Shown: positions 1 to 7,456 of the stretch, piece by piece
Layout: each line of letters begins with the position of its first letter
How positions within the stretch are numbered: position 1 is the first letter of the stretch
DNA from: JAJFUV01 sp964384215
Lineage (GTDB): Bacteria > Acidobacteriota > Terriglobia > Bryobacterales > Bryobacteraceae
NCBI GenBank assembly: GCA_964384215.1
Contig: CAYLLB010000023.1
Coordinates: 17,662 to 81,661, forward strand
Reading direction: 5' to 3'
DNA: 64,000 bases
Notes under the pieces: generated by a model
What the model saw: only the letters and a program-made list of their open reading frames with translations
The model's database searches: none
Told to the model about the DNA's origin: nothing
Made by a program: the position numbers and the translations under genes

Positions 1-236
1 GTGAAATAGGCGACGGGCGTCGGGATCTGGCCGGCGTCGAGGACGCGCGCCCCGCTTGCGGCGAGTCCGGAGATCAGCGCGCTTTTCAGTTCCGGCGTGC
101 TGAGGCGAAAATCGCCCGCCACGAGCACCCGCGCACCCACGTCCCGCCGTGTGGCGAGCGCACGGCCGATGCGGCGATAGAGGTCCGCCGAAACATCGCG
201 CGGATATATCCCGCGCAGGTCGCATGCCTTCCACAC
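1..236 (-). CDS. Phosphohexomutase (phosphomannomutase/phosphoglucomutase family), N-terminal part
   Basis: Only about the first 78 codons lie in the window; the gene runs off the left edge. Read on the minus strand from a GTG at 236, the peptide has the family opening (KACDLRGIYP, then the RIGRALA helix) and continues through VAGDFRLSTPELKSAL to DAGQIPTPVAYF, which matches the start of domain I of alpha-D-phosphohexomutases. These enzymes interconvert hexose 1- and 6-phosphates. The active-site serine lies beyond the edge and cannot be checked. The start lies two bases after the stop of the sugar kinase at 239-1651, with a G-rich stretch just upstream, so the two are probably cotranscribed and translationally coupled. 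Family is clear; substrate is not. Confidence 0.8.
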   Translation of the reverse strand, partial: MWKACDLRGIYPRDVSADLYRRIGRALATRRDVGARVLVAGDFRLSTPELKSALISGLAASGARVLDAGQIPTPVAYF

Positions 237-238
237 GC

Positions 239-1651
239 TCACTGGCCGTACCCCCGCCGGCGGCAGGCTTCGCGGAACTGCATGTAGATTTCGCAGTAGC
301 GCGGCGCCAATTCCGCGTTTGGTGTGAAGCGCGCCACGATCCGCGTCATAGCGCCGGTGGCCGCCATGACATCGCCGCCATACCAGGCTCCCGTGGCCGC
401 CAGCACCGCCGCGCCGAAAGCGGCTCCCGGCTGCGCCGCGCGTACCACCGTGCGACCCAGAATATCGGCCCGCATCTGTGATACGATCCCGCTTTGCGCC
501 GCACCGCCGCCGCTCGTGTAGATCGTGTCGCCAAGCTTTACGCCCGCTGCGGCAAGCACTTCATACCCCCAGCGTTCGACAAAACCGATTGACTGGAGTT
601 GCGCCGCGCACCATTCTCCTCGACAGTGCGGGCGGCCTTCGAAAAACGACATCGCATCGCGATTCTGGAAGGGGAACCGCTCGCCGCAACCAACCAGCGG
701 GTAGCACACCACCGGCGCCGGAAAGTATGGCTGCGCCAGTTGTTCGCGCTGCTCGGGCGTGAGCGGCGGGTCCTCGCTCCTGATACTGCCCGGGCCGCAA
801 TTGCTGGCCGCCCCCGGTGCCCACAGTCCCGACGGATGCAGGTGCGAGTAGATGCCGCCGCGCTGTTCGGCGCGCGTGGCGCTCAGCGCCTTCCACACCA
901 GCGTGGTCCCCAGCGTCGTATTGAGTGCGCCGTTCGAGTTCGCCCCTGAAGCAATCAGGCAGGCTATGCCGTCGGTGGCGCCCGCGAAAACCGGCACCCC
1001 GGCCGGCATGCCCGACTCGCCCGCTTTCACCACTCCAGTTCGCTCGCCCGGCCTCAGCACACGAGGCAGCAACTCGCGCGGGATACCGCTTATCTCGATC
1101 GCTGGACCCCAATCCATCGCCGCCGGATCGTAGCCCAACTTGAGGCAGTTGGAAAAATCCGAGATGCCGAACTCTCCGGTAAGTTTCGAAGCAAGCCAAT
1201 CAGCCGGATGCAGGATGTGCCGCACCCTGCTAAACAATTCGCCTTCGTACTGTGCCACCCAGAGCGCTTTGGCGAGCGAGTAGGACGCGCTCAACCCCGT
1301 CGCGCCCGGCTCTCCCCGCCGGTCGTCGTAGAGCATAGCCGCCCGCAGCGGCCGGCCGTCCTCATCGGCCAAAACCAGCGAGCCGGAGGTGGAGGTAACG
1401 GCCACACCTGCTACTTCGCCGCTTTCGGTCACCACCTCTCTCACCACCGTACAGACCGCACGCCACCAGTCCGCCGGATCCTGCTCATGTGTGCCGTCGG
1501 GGAGAGGATGCGCCGCATTCAGAGATTGCGCCGCGCTGGCAACGACCTCGCCGTCCTCGCTTACGGCCACCGCACGCACACCGCTGGTGCCGACGTCGAT
1601 GCCGATCACCGTACGGGTGCCGCGGGACTCGGATGGTTGGAAGCCTTGCAT
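239..1651 (-). CDS. FGGY-family carbohydrate kinase (gluconokinase/xylulokinase-like)
   Basis: A 470-residue cytoplasmic sugar kinase. The N-terminal phosphate-binding motif GIDVGTSGVRAV, the segment HPADWLASKLTG, the DGIACLIASGA region, the LNTTLGTTLVWK motif and the C-terminal GGGAAQSGIVSQMRAD and AAFGAAVLAA segments place it in the FGGY family and give the usual two-domain length. It phosphorylates a pentose, hexonate or polyol; the sequence does not say which. A start about 14 codons inside, just before VIGIDVG, is possible because the first residues are not conserved. It faces away from the ribBA-like gene with only 14 bp between the starts, so the two promoters must overlap. The phosphohexomutase follows after 2 bp. 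Confidence 0.86.
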   Translation of the reverse strand: MQGFQPSESRGTRTVIGIDVGTSGVRAVAVSEDGEVVASAAQSLNAAHPLPDGTHEQDPADWWRAVCTVVREVVTESGEVAGVAVTSTSGSLVLADEDGRPLRAAMLYDDRRGEPGATGLSASYSLAKALWVAQYEGELFSRVRHILHPADWLASKLTGEFGISDFSNCLKLGYDPAAMDWGPAIEISGIPRELLPRVLRPGERTGVVKAGESGMPAGVPVFAGATDGIACLIASGANSNGALNTTLGTTLVWKALSATRAEQRGGIYSHLHPSGLWAPGAASNCGPGSIRSEDPPLTPEQREQLAQPYFPAPVVCYPLVGCGERFPFQNRDAMSFFEGRPHCRGEWCAAQLQSIGFVERWGYEVLAAAGVKLGDTIYTSGGGAAQSGIVSQMRADILGRTVVRAAQPGAAFGAAVLAATGAWYGGDVMAATGAMTRIVARFTPNAELAPRYCEIYMQFREACRRRGYGQ

Positions 1652-1665
1652 AGCCGGGCGTTATA

Positions 1666-2853
1666 GTGAATGTAAAGCATATTATGCCATTCGCTTCCAT
1701 TCCGGAGGCGCTGGAAGATCTTCGAGCCGGACGCATGCTTGTCGTGGTTGACGACGAGGACCGCGAAAACGAAGGAGATCTGACGGCAGCCGCCGAACTT
1801 ACCACCGCCGAGACCATCAACTTCATGGCGACGCACGGGCGCGGGCTCATTTGCCTGGCGCTTTCGCCGGAACGCTGCGACCAGTTGGGTCTGCGCATGA
1901 TGGCGGCCGAAAACACCTCGCGCTTCGGAACTGCGTTCACTGAATCGGTGGACGCGCGCGAGGGCGTGACCACCGGCATTTCTGCGCACGACCGGGCGCT
2001 CACCGTCCAGGTGATCATGAAGGACGCCTCTGGTCCCGAGGACCTCGCCCGCCCAGGCCATACGTTCCCCTTGCGGGCCCGCGAAGGTGGCGTGCTCGTG
2101 CGCGCGGGTCAAACCGAGGCTGCCGTAGACCTGGCGCGTATGGCGGGACTGAAGCCCGCCGGCGTCATCTGCGAGGTGATGAACGAAGACGGAACGATGG
2201 CGAGGGTGCCGCAACTCGAAGAGTTCTGTCAGAAGCACCAGATCAAGATGATCTCGGTGGCGGACATCATCCGGTACCGTCTGCAGCACGAGCAGTTCGT
2301 TTCACACTTGGCGGAAGGCCGTCTGAACACGCAATACGGCGAATTTCGCATCTTGGCCTACTCCTCCAAGGTGGACGCGGGAGCCCACATCGCACTCATC
2401 AAGGGGGATGTTGGCGGCCAGGAGGGCGTGCTGGTGAGGATGCACAGCCATTGCCTGTTCGGCGACGTTTTCGGCTCGGCGCAATGCGATTGCCGGAGGT
2501 TGATCGACGAGAGCATGAGGATGATCGCCGCCGAAGGTCGCGGCGTGCTGGTCTATCTACACCAGGGCAAGCCGGCCCCTCGGATGGACAAGAGCGGAAG
2601 CGGCCCTGGACGGCTCATCGTGCATGACCGCAACCTGCCCTATTACCGCATGCCGGACAGCGGCAGACTGCTGCAATATGAAACTGGCGTAGGTGCCCAG
2701 ATTCTGTCGGACCTGGGCCTGAAAACCATTCGTCTCATGACAAATCATCCCCGCAAGATCATGGGGCTGGAGGGCTTTGGCATTCGGGTGGTGGGGCAGG
2801 TCCCCGTCGAAACCGGGAACTTTTCGAGTTGCGACGTCGTAAAGACTGAGTGA
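1666..2853 (+). CDS. ribBA: RibBA-type protein: DHBP synthase with a GTP cyclohydrolase II-like domain that lacks catalytic motifs
   Basis: A 395-residue protein of riboflavin biosynthesis. Residues 1-200 form a 3,4-dihydroxy-2-butanone 4-phosphate synthase with the acidic metal and substrate motif DDEDRENEGDL and the HTFPLRAREGGVL and KPAGVICEVMNEDG segments. The second half resembles GTP cyclohydrolase II: the zinc cysteines are present in HSHCLFGDVFGSAQCDC and the end is GAQILSDLGL...TNHPRK. The usual RQEGRGIGL motif and the D-x-R catalytic element between them are missing, replaced by a KPAPRMDKSG-like stretch. Synthase activity is likely; cyclohydrolase activity is doubtful. No FMN riboswitch can fit in the 14 bp upstream. 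The stop is followed 10 bp later by a secreted-protein gene. Confidence 0.86.
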   Translation: MNVKHIMPFASIPEALEDLRAGRMLVVVDDEDRENEGDLTAAAELTTAETINFMATHGRGLICLALSPERCDQLGLRMMAAENTSRFGTAFTESVDAREGVTTGISAHDRALTVQVIMKDASGPEDLARPGHTFPLRAREGGVLVRAGQTEAAVDLARMAGLKPAGVICEVMNEDGTMARVPQLEEFCQKHQIKMISVADIIRYRLQHEQFVSHLAEGRLNTQYGEFRILAYSSKVDAGAHIALIKGDVGGQEGVLVRMHSHCLFGDVFGSAQCDCRRLIDESMRMIAAEGRGVLVYLHQGKPAPRMDKSGSGPGRLIVHDRNLPYYRMPDSGRLLQYETGVGAQILSDLGLKTIRLMTNHPRKIMGLEGFGIRVVGQVPVETGNFSSCDVVKTE

Positions 2854-2863
2854 GGAGAGCGAT

Positions 2864-3832
2864 ATGCGGACCCTTCGAACAGTCCTTGTGCTCGCGACTT
2901 TGGCGGCGGCCATGGCTTCAGCGGCCGACCGCGAACTCCTGCGTTTGGCACCGGCCGGCACACGTTTCCTGGCTGGAGTCCAGGTTGACCAGGGAAAAGT
3001 CACGCCGTTCGGTCGTTTCCTGTTGTCCAGGATGAAAACGGACGACAAGGATTTCCAGACCTTCGTCTCGGCCACCGGCTTCGATCCGACCCGCGATGTG
3101 GACGAGATCCTGGTCGCCGCATCCGGAGCCGGCAAGGGACACAAAGATGGGGTAGTATTGGCTCGCGGACGCTTCAATATCCAGGCGATCCTGGCCAGTG
3201 CAAGAGAGAAAGGTGCCGCGATTGAGGATTACCAAGGCGTCCCACTCCTCCTTTCGCCTCCTAACAACAAGACTCAGCAATCCGGGGCCGTCGCTTTCCT
3301 TAGCGGCTCCGTCGCAATCGCAGGGGACATCGAGAAGGTGAAGAATGCGATCGAACAGCGCGCGCAGGCTGTTTCGTTGGATCCGGCCCTTGAGGGCAAG
3401 GCCGCGCAATTGAGCGCGACGCATCACGCGTGGATGGTGTCCGTCGTTCCCGTGGCCGAGATGGCGGGGCGGGTTCCCGACTCCAACATGAGCGGCGCGA
3501 TGAAAGGCAATGCGTTTCAGGCCATCGAGCAAGTCAGCGGCGGCGCGGACTTCACCGACGGCGTGAAGATCACTGCCGAAGCCGTCACCCGTTCGGACAA
3601 GGACGCCGCGGCGCTGGCCGACGTCGTCCGCTTCCTGGCCAACCTCGCCCAGATGAACCAGCAGGGCGTCCAGGCGCCGGGCCTCGCGGCCGCGCTGGAA
3701 ACGCTGGACCTGAAGACTGAGGGCAAGGTTGCCAAGGTCTCGTTCCGCGTTCCGGAAGCCCAACTCGAACAGATGATGCAATCGCACCAGCGGCCGGCGC
3801 ACGTCCGGCCGGTTGTGCATCGCACGAAATAG
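2864..3832 (+). CDS. Secreted protein of unknown function
   Basis: A 322-residue protein with a clear signal peptide (MRTLRTVLVLATLAAAMASA, then ADREL). The mature part opens with RLAPAGTRFLAGVQVDQGKVTPFGRFLLSRM, a pattern I associate with acidobacterial secreted proteins of unknown role, but I cannot name a domain. It has no cysteine motifs, no catalytic signature and no later membrane segment; the C-terminus is rich in His and Arg. The GAGGAGA ribosome site starts at the ribBA stop and sits well for the ATG at 2864, so it is probably cotranscribed with ribBA, without obvious functional connection. Confidence 0.7.
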   Translation: MRTLRTVLVLATLAAAMASAADRELLRLAPAGTRFLAGVQVDQGKVTPFGRFLLSRMKTDDKDFQTFVSATGFDPTRDVDEILVAASGAGKGHKDGVVLARGRFNIQAILASAREKGAAIEDYQGVPLLLSPPNNKTQQSGAVAFLSGSVAIAGDIEKVKNAIEQRAQAVSLDPALEGKAAQLSATHHAWMVSVVPVAEMAGRVPDSNMSGAMKGNAFQAIEQVSGGADFTDGVKITAEAVTRSDKDAAALADVVRFLANLAQMNQQGVQAPGLAAALETLDLKTEGKVAKVSFRVPEAQLEQMMQSHQRPAHVRPVVHRTK

Positions 3833-3876
3833 GCTTTCCCCGCGGACCAACCTGCGGCAGACGGTGCTCCTTGCTG

Positions 3877-3882
3877 TATAAT
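3877..3882 (+). promoter_or_regulatory. Candidate -10 element in front of the glycosidase-like gene
   Basis: A perfect TATAAT lies 24 bp before the ATG at 3906, inside the only intergenic space of this stretch. The position that would hold the -35 box (about 3853-3859) is GC-rich and a poor match, so this is a -10 match only. An AAGGAG ribosome site follows at about 3895. Confidence 0.4.
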
Positions 3883-3905
3883 TCGGGCTTCGGTAAGGAG
3901 CATCG

Positions 3906-6005
3906 ATGCACGGCTTGGACAGACGTGAATTCCTTCTAGCGGGCATAGTCGCGGCCAGTGCCGCCGGCGTGAACGGCCGCAGGATCTGGATCGACCCCCG
4001 GCAGGCGGCCATGCCCAACCGCCCCTGGCGCAAGATCCATTTGGACTTCCACAACTCTCAGTACGTCACGAAGATCGGCGACAAATTTGATGCCAACGAG
4101 TTCGGCGACCGCCTCGCGGCCGCCGGCGTCGACTCGATCGTGGTCTTCGCCAAAGACATGCACGGATACTTCTACTACCCCAGCCAGTATGGTCCCGTGC
4201 ATCCCGGACTGAGCTTTGACCTGCTCGGCGCTCAAGTAAAGGCCTGCCGCCAGCGCAAGATCGCCGTCTACGCTTACTACTGCACCACTTGGGACAACTA
4301 CCTGGCCGAACATCACGCCGACTGGCTGGTGGTGAAGCGAGACCGTACCAACTACCTGCCGAAATTCGACCAGACGCCCCGCTGGACCGCCCTATGCCTG
4401 GCTCATGACGACTTCGTCGAACTGATGCTGAAGCACACTCGCGAGTTCGTTTCCCGCTACGAGTTGGACGGCGCCTGGTTCGATATGCCTGTGCCCATCG
4501 CCGGCGAGTGCTTCTGCCGCCGCTGTCTCGACGCGCTGCGCGCAAATGGGCTGGACCCGTTCGACACCAAGGTGCAACGCCGCCACAAACAGGATCTCCA
4601 CATCTCTTTCTTGCGGCGCGCCACGAACACGGTGCGCGAAACTCGCCCCGGTTGCCAGGTGGACTACAACGGCCAGTGCGTCTATGGCCTCGCCGAGCGC
4701 GTGCCGCACATGGACAACATCGACATCGAGGCTCTGCCTACCTCCGGCTGGGGCTATTACTACTTCCCCACCCTGGTGCGCTACACGCGCACCTCGGGTC
4801 TGACCAGCTACGGGATGACCGGCCGTTTCCATTCGTCCTGGGCCGACTTCGGCGGTCTCAAACTCCCGGCGCAACTCGATGTCGAACTGGCCGGCATTGT
4901 GGCCAACGCTGCGCGCTGCGACATCGGCGATCAGATGCCCCCCAGCGGGAAACTGGACCCTGCCGTCTACCACGTCATCGGCAAGTCTTACGCGCGCATC
5001 AAGGCGCTGGAGCCGTGGTTGGAAGGTGCGGCGCCGGTTACCGAGGCCGCTATCATCACTGGAGGTCTGCCCCTCGAAAACATCTCTACGGAAGCGAATT
5101 TCGGCATTTCGAAACTGCTGATCGAATCGCGCATCCAGTTCGACGTCGTCGAGCCGGACGCGCCCTGGGAGCGCTACGCTGTCGTCCTGCTGCCGGACGA
5201 GTTGCAGGTGGATGCGAAACTGGCCGCGCGCCTGGTCAAGTATGCCTCCTCGGGCGGAGGTATTCTGGTTTCGAACCAGGCGGGCGTTCTCACAGGAAGC
5301 GGGCAAAGCTGGCTAGAGCCATTCGGCCTGCAATACAAGGGCGCCTCGCCGTTCAAACCGGCGTACATGATCCCGCGCGCAGGCTTCACGGGTGACATCC
5401 CTCCGTACGAATACGCGCTTTACGATGGCGCGGGGCAGTGGAAAGCGGAGGCTCCGGCCGAAGTACTCGCGGCGCTGGGAGAACCATCGTTTCAGCGCAG
5501 CCCGCAACACTACACCAGCCACGCGCAGACGCCTTTCGATCATGCAACCGATTACGCCGCCATCGCGCGCGGCGGCCCCGTAGCGTTGTTCGCGTTCCCA
5601 CTCGGCACCAGTTACTTCACGCGCGGCTATTGGGTTTACCGGCAGGCTTTCCAATACGTGATGCGCCGGTTGCTTGGCACACCGCTGGTGGAATCCGATG
5701 CGCCCCTGAGCACGGAAGTGACCCTCACCCACCAGGCGGCTGGCACCGGACGCCGCGAGCGCTACATGGTCCACATAGTGAACTTCTCCGCCGTGCGCCG
5801 CGCGCCCAAGCATCCAGATTTTTATGACGATCCGATTCCCCTCACGAACGTTCGCATCCGCTTGAACCTGCCCGTCAAGCCCGCCGCTGCCCGGGCCGTC
5901 GTGGCGGGTGAGAATCTGAAGGTGCAGCCGGGCACGGACGGGGGCGTCGAAGTGACGCTCGGCCGCGTGCCGGTTCACGAAGTCGTCTGCTTCGAATTAG
6001 CCTGA
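3906..6005 (+). CDS. Tat-exported glycoside hydrolase-like protein (GHL6 / beta-galactosidase-trimerisation type)
   Basis: A 699-residue protein. The leader LDRREFLLAGIVAASAAG is a twin-arginine type signal. Residues about 40-340 read like the TIM barrel of hypothetical glycosyl hydrolase family 6 / fucosidase-like proteins: KIHLDFHNS at strand 1, a VDSIVVFAKDMHGYFYYPS strand, and RYELDGAWFDMP with Asp193 where a nucleophile is expected. A segment around residues 390-560 (EAAIITGG, then YAVVLLPDELQ and a glycine-rich turn) resembles the flavodoxin-like trimerisation domain of GH42 enzymes, followed by a beta-rich C-terminus. Substrate is unknown. A sulfatase gene follows 13 bp downstream, which suggests a role in degrading sulfated glycans. 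A similar gene lies at 58837-60879. Confidence 0.72.
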   Translation: MHGLDRREFLLAGIVAASAAGVNGRRIWIDPRQAAMPNRPWRKIHLDFHNSQYVTKIGDKFDANEFGDRLAAAGVDSIVVFAKDMHGYFYYPSQYGPVHPGLSFDLLGAQVKACRQRKIAVYAYYCTTWDNYLAEHHADWLVVKRDRTNYLPKFDQTPRWTALCLAHDDFVELMLKHTREFVSRYELDGAWFDMPVPIAGECFCRRCLDALRANGLDPFDTKVQRRHKQDLHISFLRRATNTVRETRPGCQVDYNGQCVYGLAERVPHMDNIDIEALPTSGWGYYYFPTLVRYTRTSGLTSYGMTGRFHSSWADFGGLKLPAQLDVELAGIVANAARCDIGDQMPPSGKLDPAVYHVIGKSYARIKALEPWLEGAAPVTEAAIITGGLPLENISTEANFGISKLLIESRIQFDVVEPDAPWERYAVVLLPDELQVDAKLAARLVKYASSGGGILVSNQAGVLTGSGQSWLEPFGLQYKGASPFKPAYMIPRAGFTGDIPPYEYALYDGAGQWKAEAPAEVLAALGEPSFQRSPQHYTSHAQTPFDHATDYAAIARGGPVALFAFPLGTSYFTRGYWVYRQAFQYVMRRLLGTPLVESDAPLSTEVTLTHQAAGTGRRERYMVHIVNFSAVRRAPKHPDFYDDPIPLTNVRIRLNLPVKPAAARAVVAGENLKVQPGTDGGVEVTLGRVPVHEVVCFELA

Positions 6006-6018
6006 GGAGGTTCCGCGT

Positions 6019-7449
6019 ATGCTTACACGCCGCGAATTCGTACAAACCGCCGCCGCGCCGGCATTGCTCCGCTCGCAACGAAAGCCCGGCGACAAGCCGA
6101 ATCTGTTGTTTTTGTGGACGGACGAGCAGCGCGCCGACACGATGGCCGCGTACGGCAACACCCGCTATCGTGTGCCCGCCATGAACCGGCTGGCTGCGGA
6201 AAGCGTCGTGTTCGACCGCTGTTATGTGAGCCAGCCGGTCTGCACGCCGAGCCGCTCCACCGTGATGACGGGCCTGTGGCCACACACTTCCGGCTGCGTC
6301 AAGAACAACATTCCACTTCGAGGTGAAACCCGCACGCTGCCCGAACTCGTTGCCGATTCTGCGTACCGCACAGGTTACATGGGCAAGTGGCACCTGGGTG
6401 ATGAGATCTTCGCGCAGCACGGCTTCGAACAGTGGAGGTCCATCGAAGAGTACACCGCGTACTTCTCGGCAGGTCGCGACCGCGGCGCACGCAGCACTTA
6501 CCACGAGTTTCTGCGCCGTCTGGGCTACCAGCCCGACGCCAAGAACAACTTCTCCCGCAACTTCGCCGTCTCGTTGCCCGTCGAGCACACCAAGCCTTCC
6601 TACCTGGCGCAGGAGGCCTCGCGCTTCATCATCGAAAACCGGCGCGAACCCTGGATGCTTTTCGTCAACACGCTGGAGCCGCACATGCCGTTCACCAGCC
6701 GGTTCAACGACCTTCATGAAGAACGCGAGATCGAGCTTCCCGCGAACTATCCCGGCATCCCCAACACTTCCGAGCCCGCCTGGTACAAGCGCCGGCGCGA
6801 GCAGAGCAAGCAACCCGGCGGCGAAGCCGGATGGCGCCGCCTGATACGCAACTACGCGGGACTCTGCTCGCTGGTGGATCAGGCCGTGGCGCGAATTCTG
6901 TGGTCGCTCGACGTCTCCGGACAAGCAGAAAACACCGTCGTTGTCTACACGTCCGACCACGGTGACATGATGGGCAGCCACAGCATGTACGCCAAGCAGG
7001 TGATGTACGAAGAAGCTGTACGCGTGCCGCTGTTGATGCGTGTACCCTTCCGTCGCCAGCGGCCGTTGCATGTCCAGCAGCCGGTGAGCCACATTGACCT
7101 CGTCCCCACGCTTCTGGATTTGCTCGGGCGCAAAGACGCCGCCGCCGGACTCCCCGGCCAAAGCCTCGTTCCGCAACTGACAGGCGCCGTCCGCCCGGAC
7201 AACTACGTTTTTCTCGAATGGACCGGCGACGTCAAAGACAGTGGGGAAGGCCCCAGCGGCCGTACGGTTATCTCGCCGGAAGGCATGAAACTGGTCCTGT
7301 ACGACACCGATCAGTCGCTGCTGTTCGACCGCCGCCGCGATCCGGGCGAGATGAACAACCTCTACGGCACGACCAGCGACCGCCACCTCCGCGCCAGGCT
7401 CACCGAGTGGCAGAAGAAGACCGGCGACAGGTTTGTTCTGCCGGGCTGA
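6019..7449 (+). CDS. Exported type I sulfatase
   Basis: A 476-residue sulfatase of the alkaline-phosphatase superfamily that hydrolyses sulfate esters, presumably on polysaccharides. A Tat-like leader (TRREFVQTAAAPALL) is followed by the metal site LLFLWTDEQRAD and the activation motif C75-T-P-S-R79, whose cysteine must be oxidised to formylglycine by a maturation enzyme. KWHLGD and the later TSDHGDMMGSH motif complete the active site. The GAGGAGG ribosome site begins at the stop of the preceding glycosidase-like gene, so the two form an operon. No intact formylglycine-generating enzyme is in the window; a decayed SUMF1-type domain lies near 63.4-63.9 kb. Confidence 0.9.
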   Translation: MLTRREFVQTAAAPALLRSQRKPGDKPNLLFLWTDEQRADTMAAYGNTRYRVPAMNRLAAESVVFDRCYVSQPVCTPSRSTVMTGLWPHTSGCVKNNIPLRGETRTLPELVADSAYRTGYMGKWHLGDEIFAQHGFEQWRSIEEYTAYFSAGRDRGARSTYHEFLRRLGYQPDAKNNFSRNFAVSLPVEHTKPSYLAQEASRFIIENRREPWMLFVNTLEPHMPFTSRFNDLHEEREIELPANYPGIPNTSEPAWYKRRREQSKQPGGEAGWRRLIRNYAGLCSLVDQAVARILWSLDVSGQAENTVVVYTSDHGDMMGSHSMYAKQVMYEEAVRVPLLMRVPFRRQRPLHVQQPVSHIDLVPTLLDLLGRKDAAAGLPGQSLVPQLTGAVRPDNYVFLEWTGDVKDSGEGPSGRTVISPEGMKLVLYDTDQSLLFDRRRDPGEMNNLYGTTSDRHLRARLTEWQKKTGDRFVLPG

Positions 7450-7456
7450 AGCCGGA

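Noticed and set aside
1652..1665. Possible FMN riboswitch for the ribBA-like gene
   Set aside because: Only 14 bp separate it from the divergent kinase gene, too little for the element.
3924..3933. GTGAATTCCT near the start of the first glycosidase-like gene as another operator
   Set aside because: It matches only eight of ten bases, lacks the dyad, and lies inside the coding sequence of the leader.
5875..7386. A 503-codon open frame on the minus strand across the first sulfatase
   Set aside because: Its protein is rich in Arg, Ala, Val and His without any domain, and it lies opposite the intact sulfatase with the motifs CTPSR and HGDMMGSH. This is a high-GC shadow.
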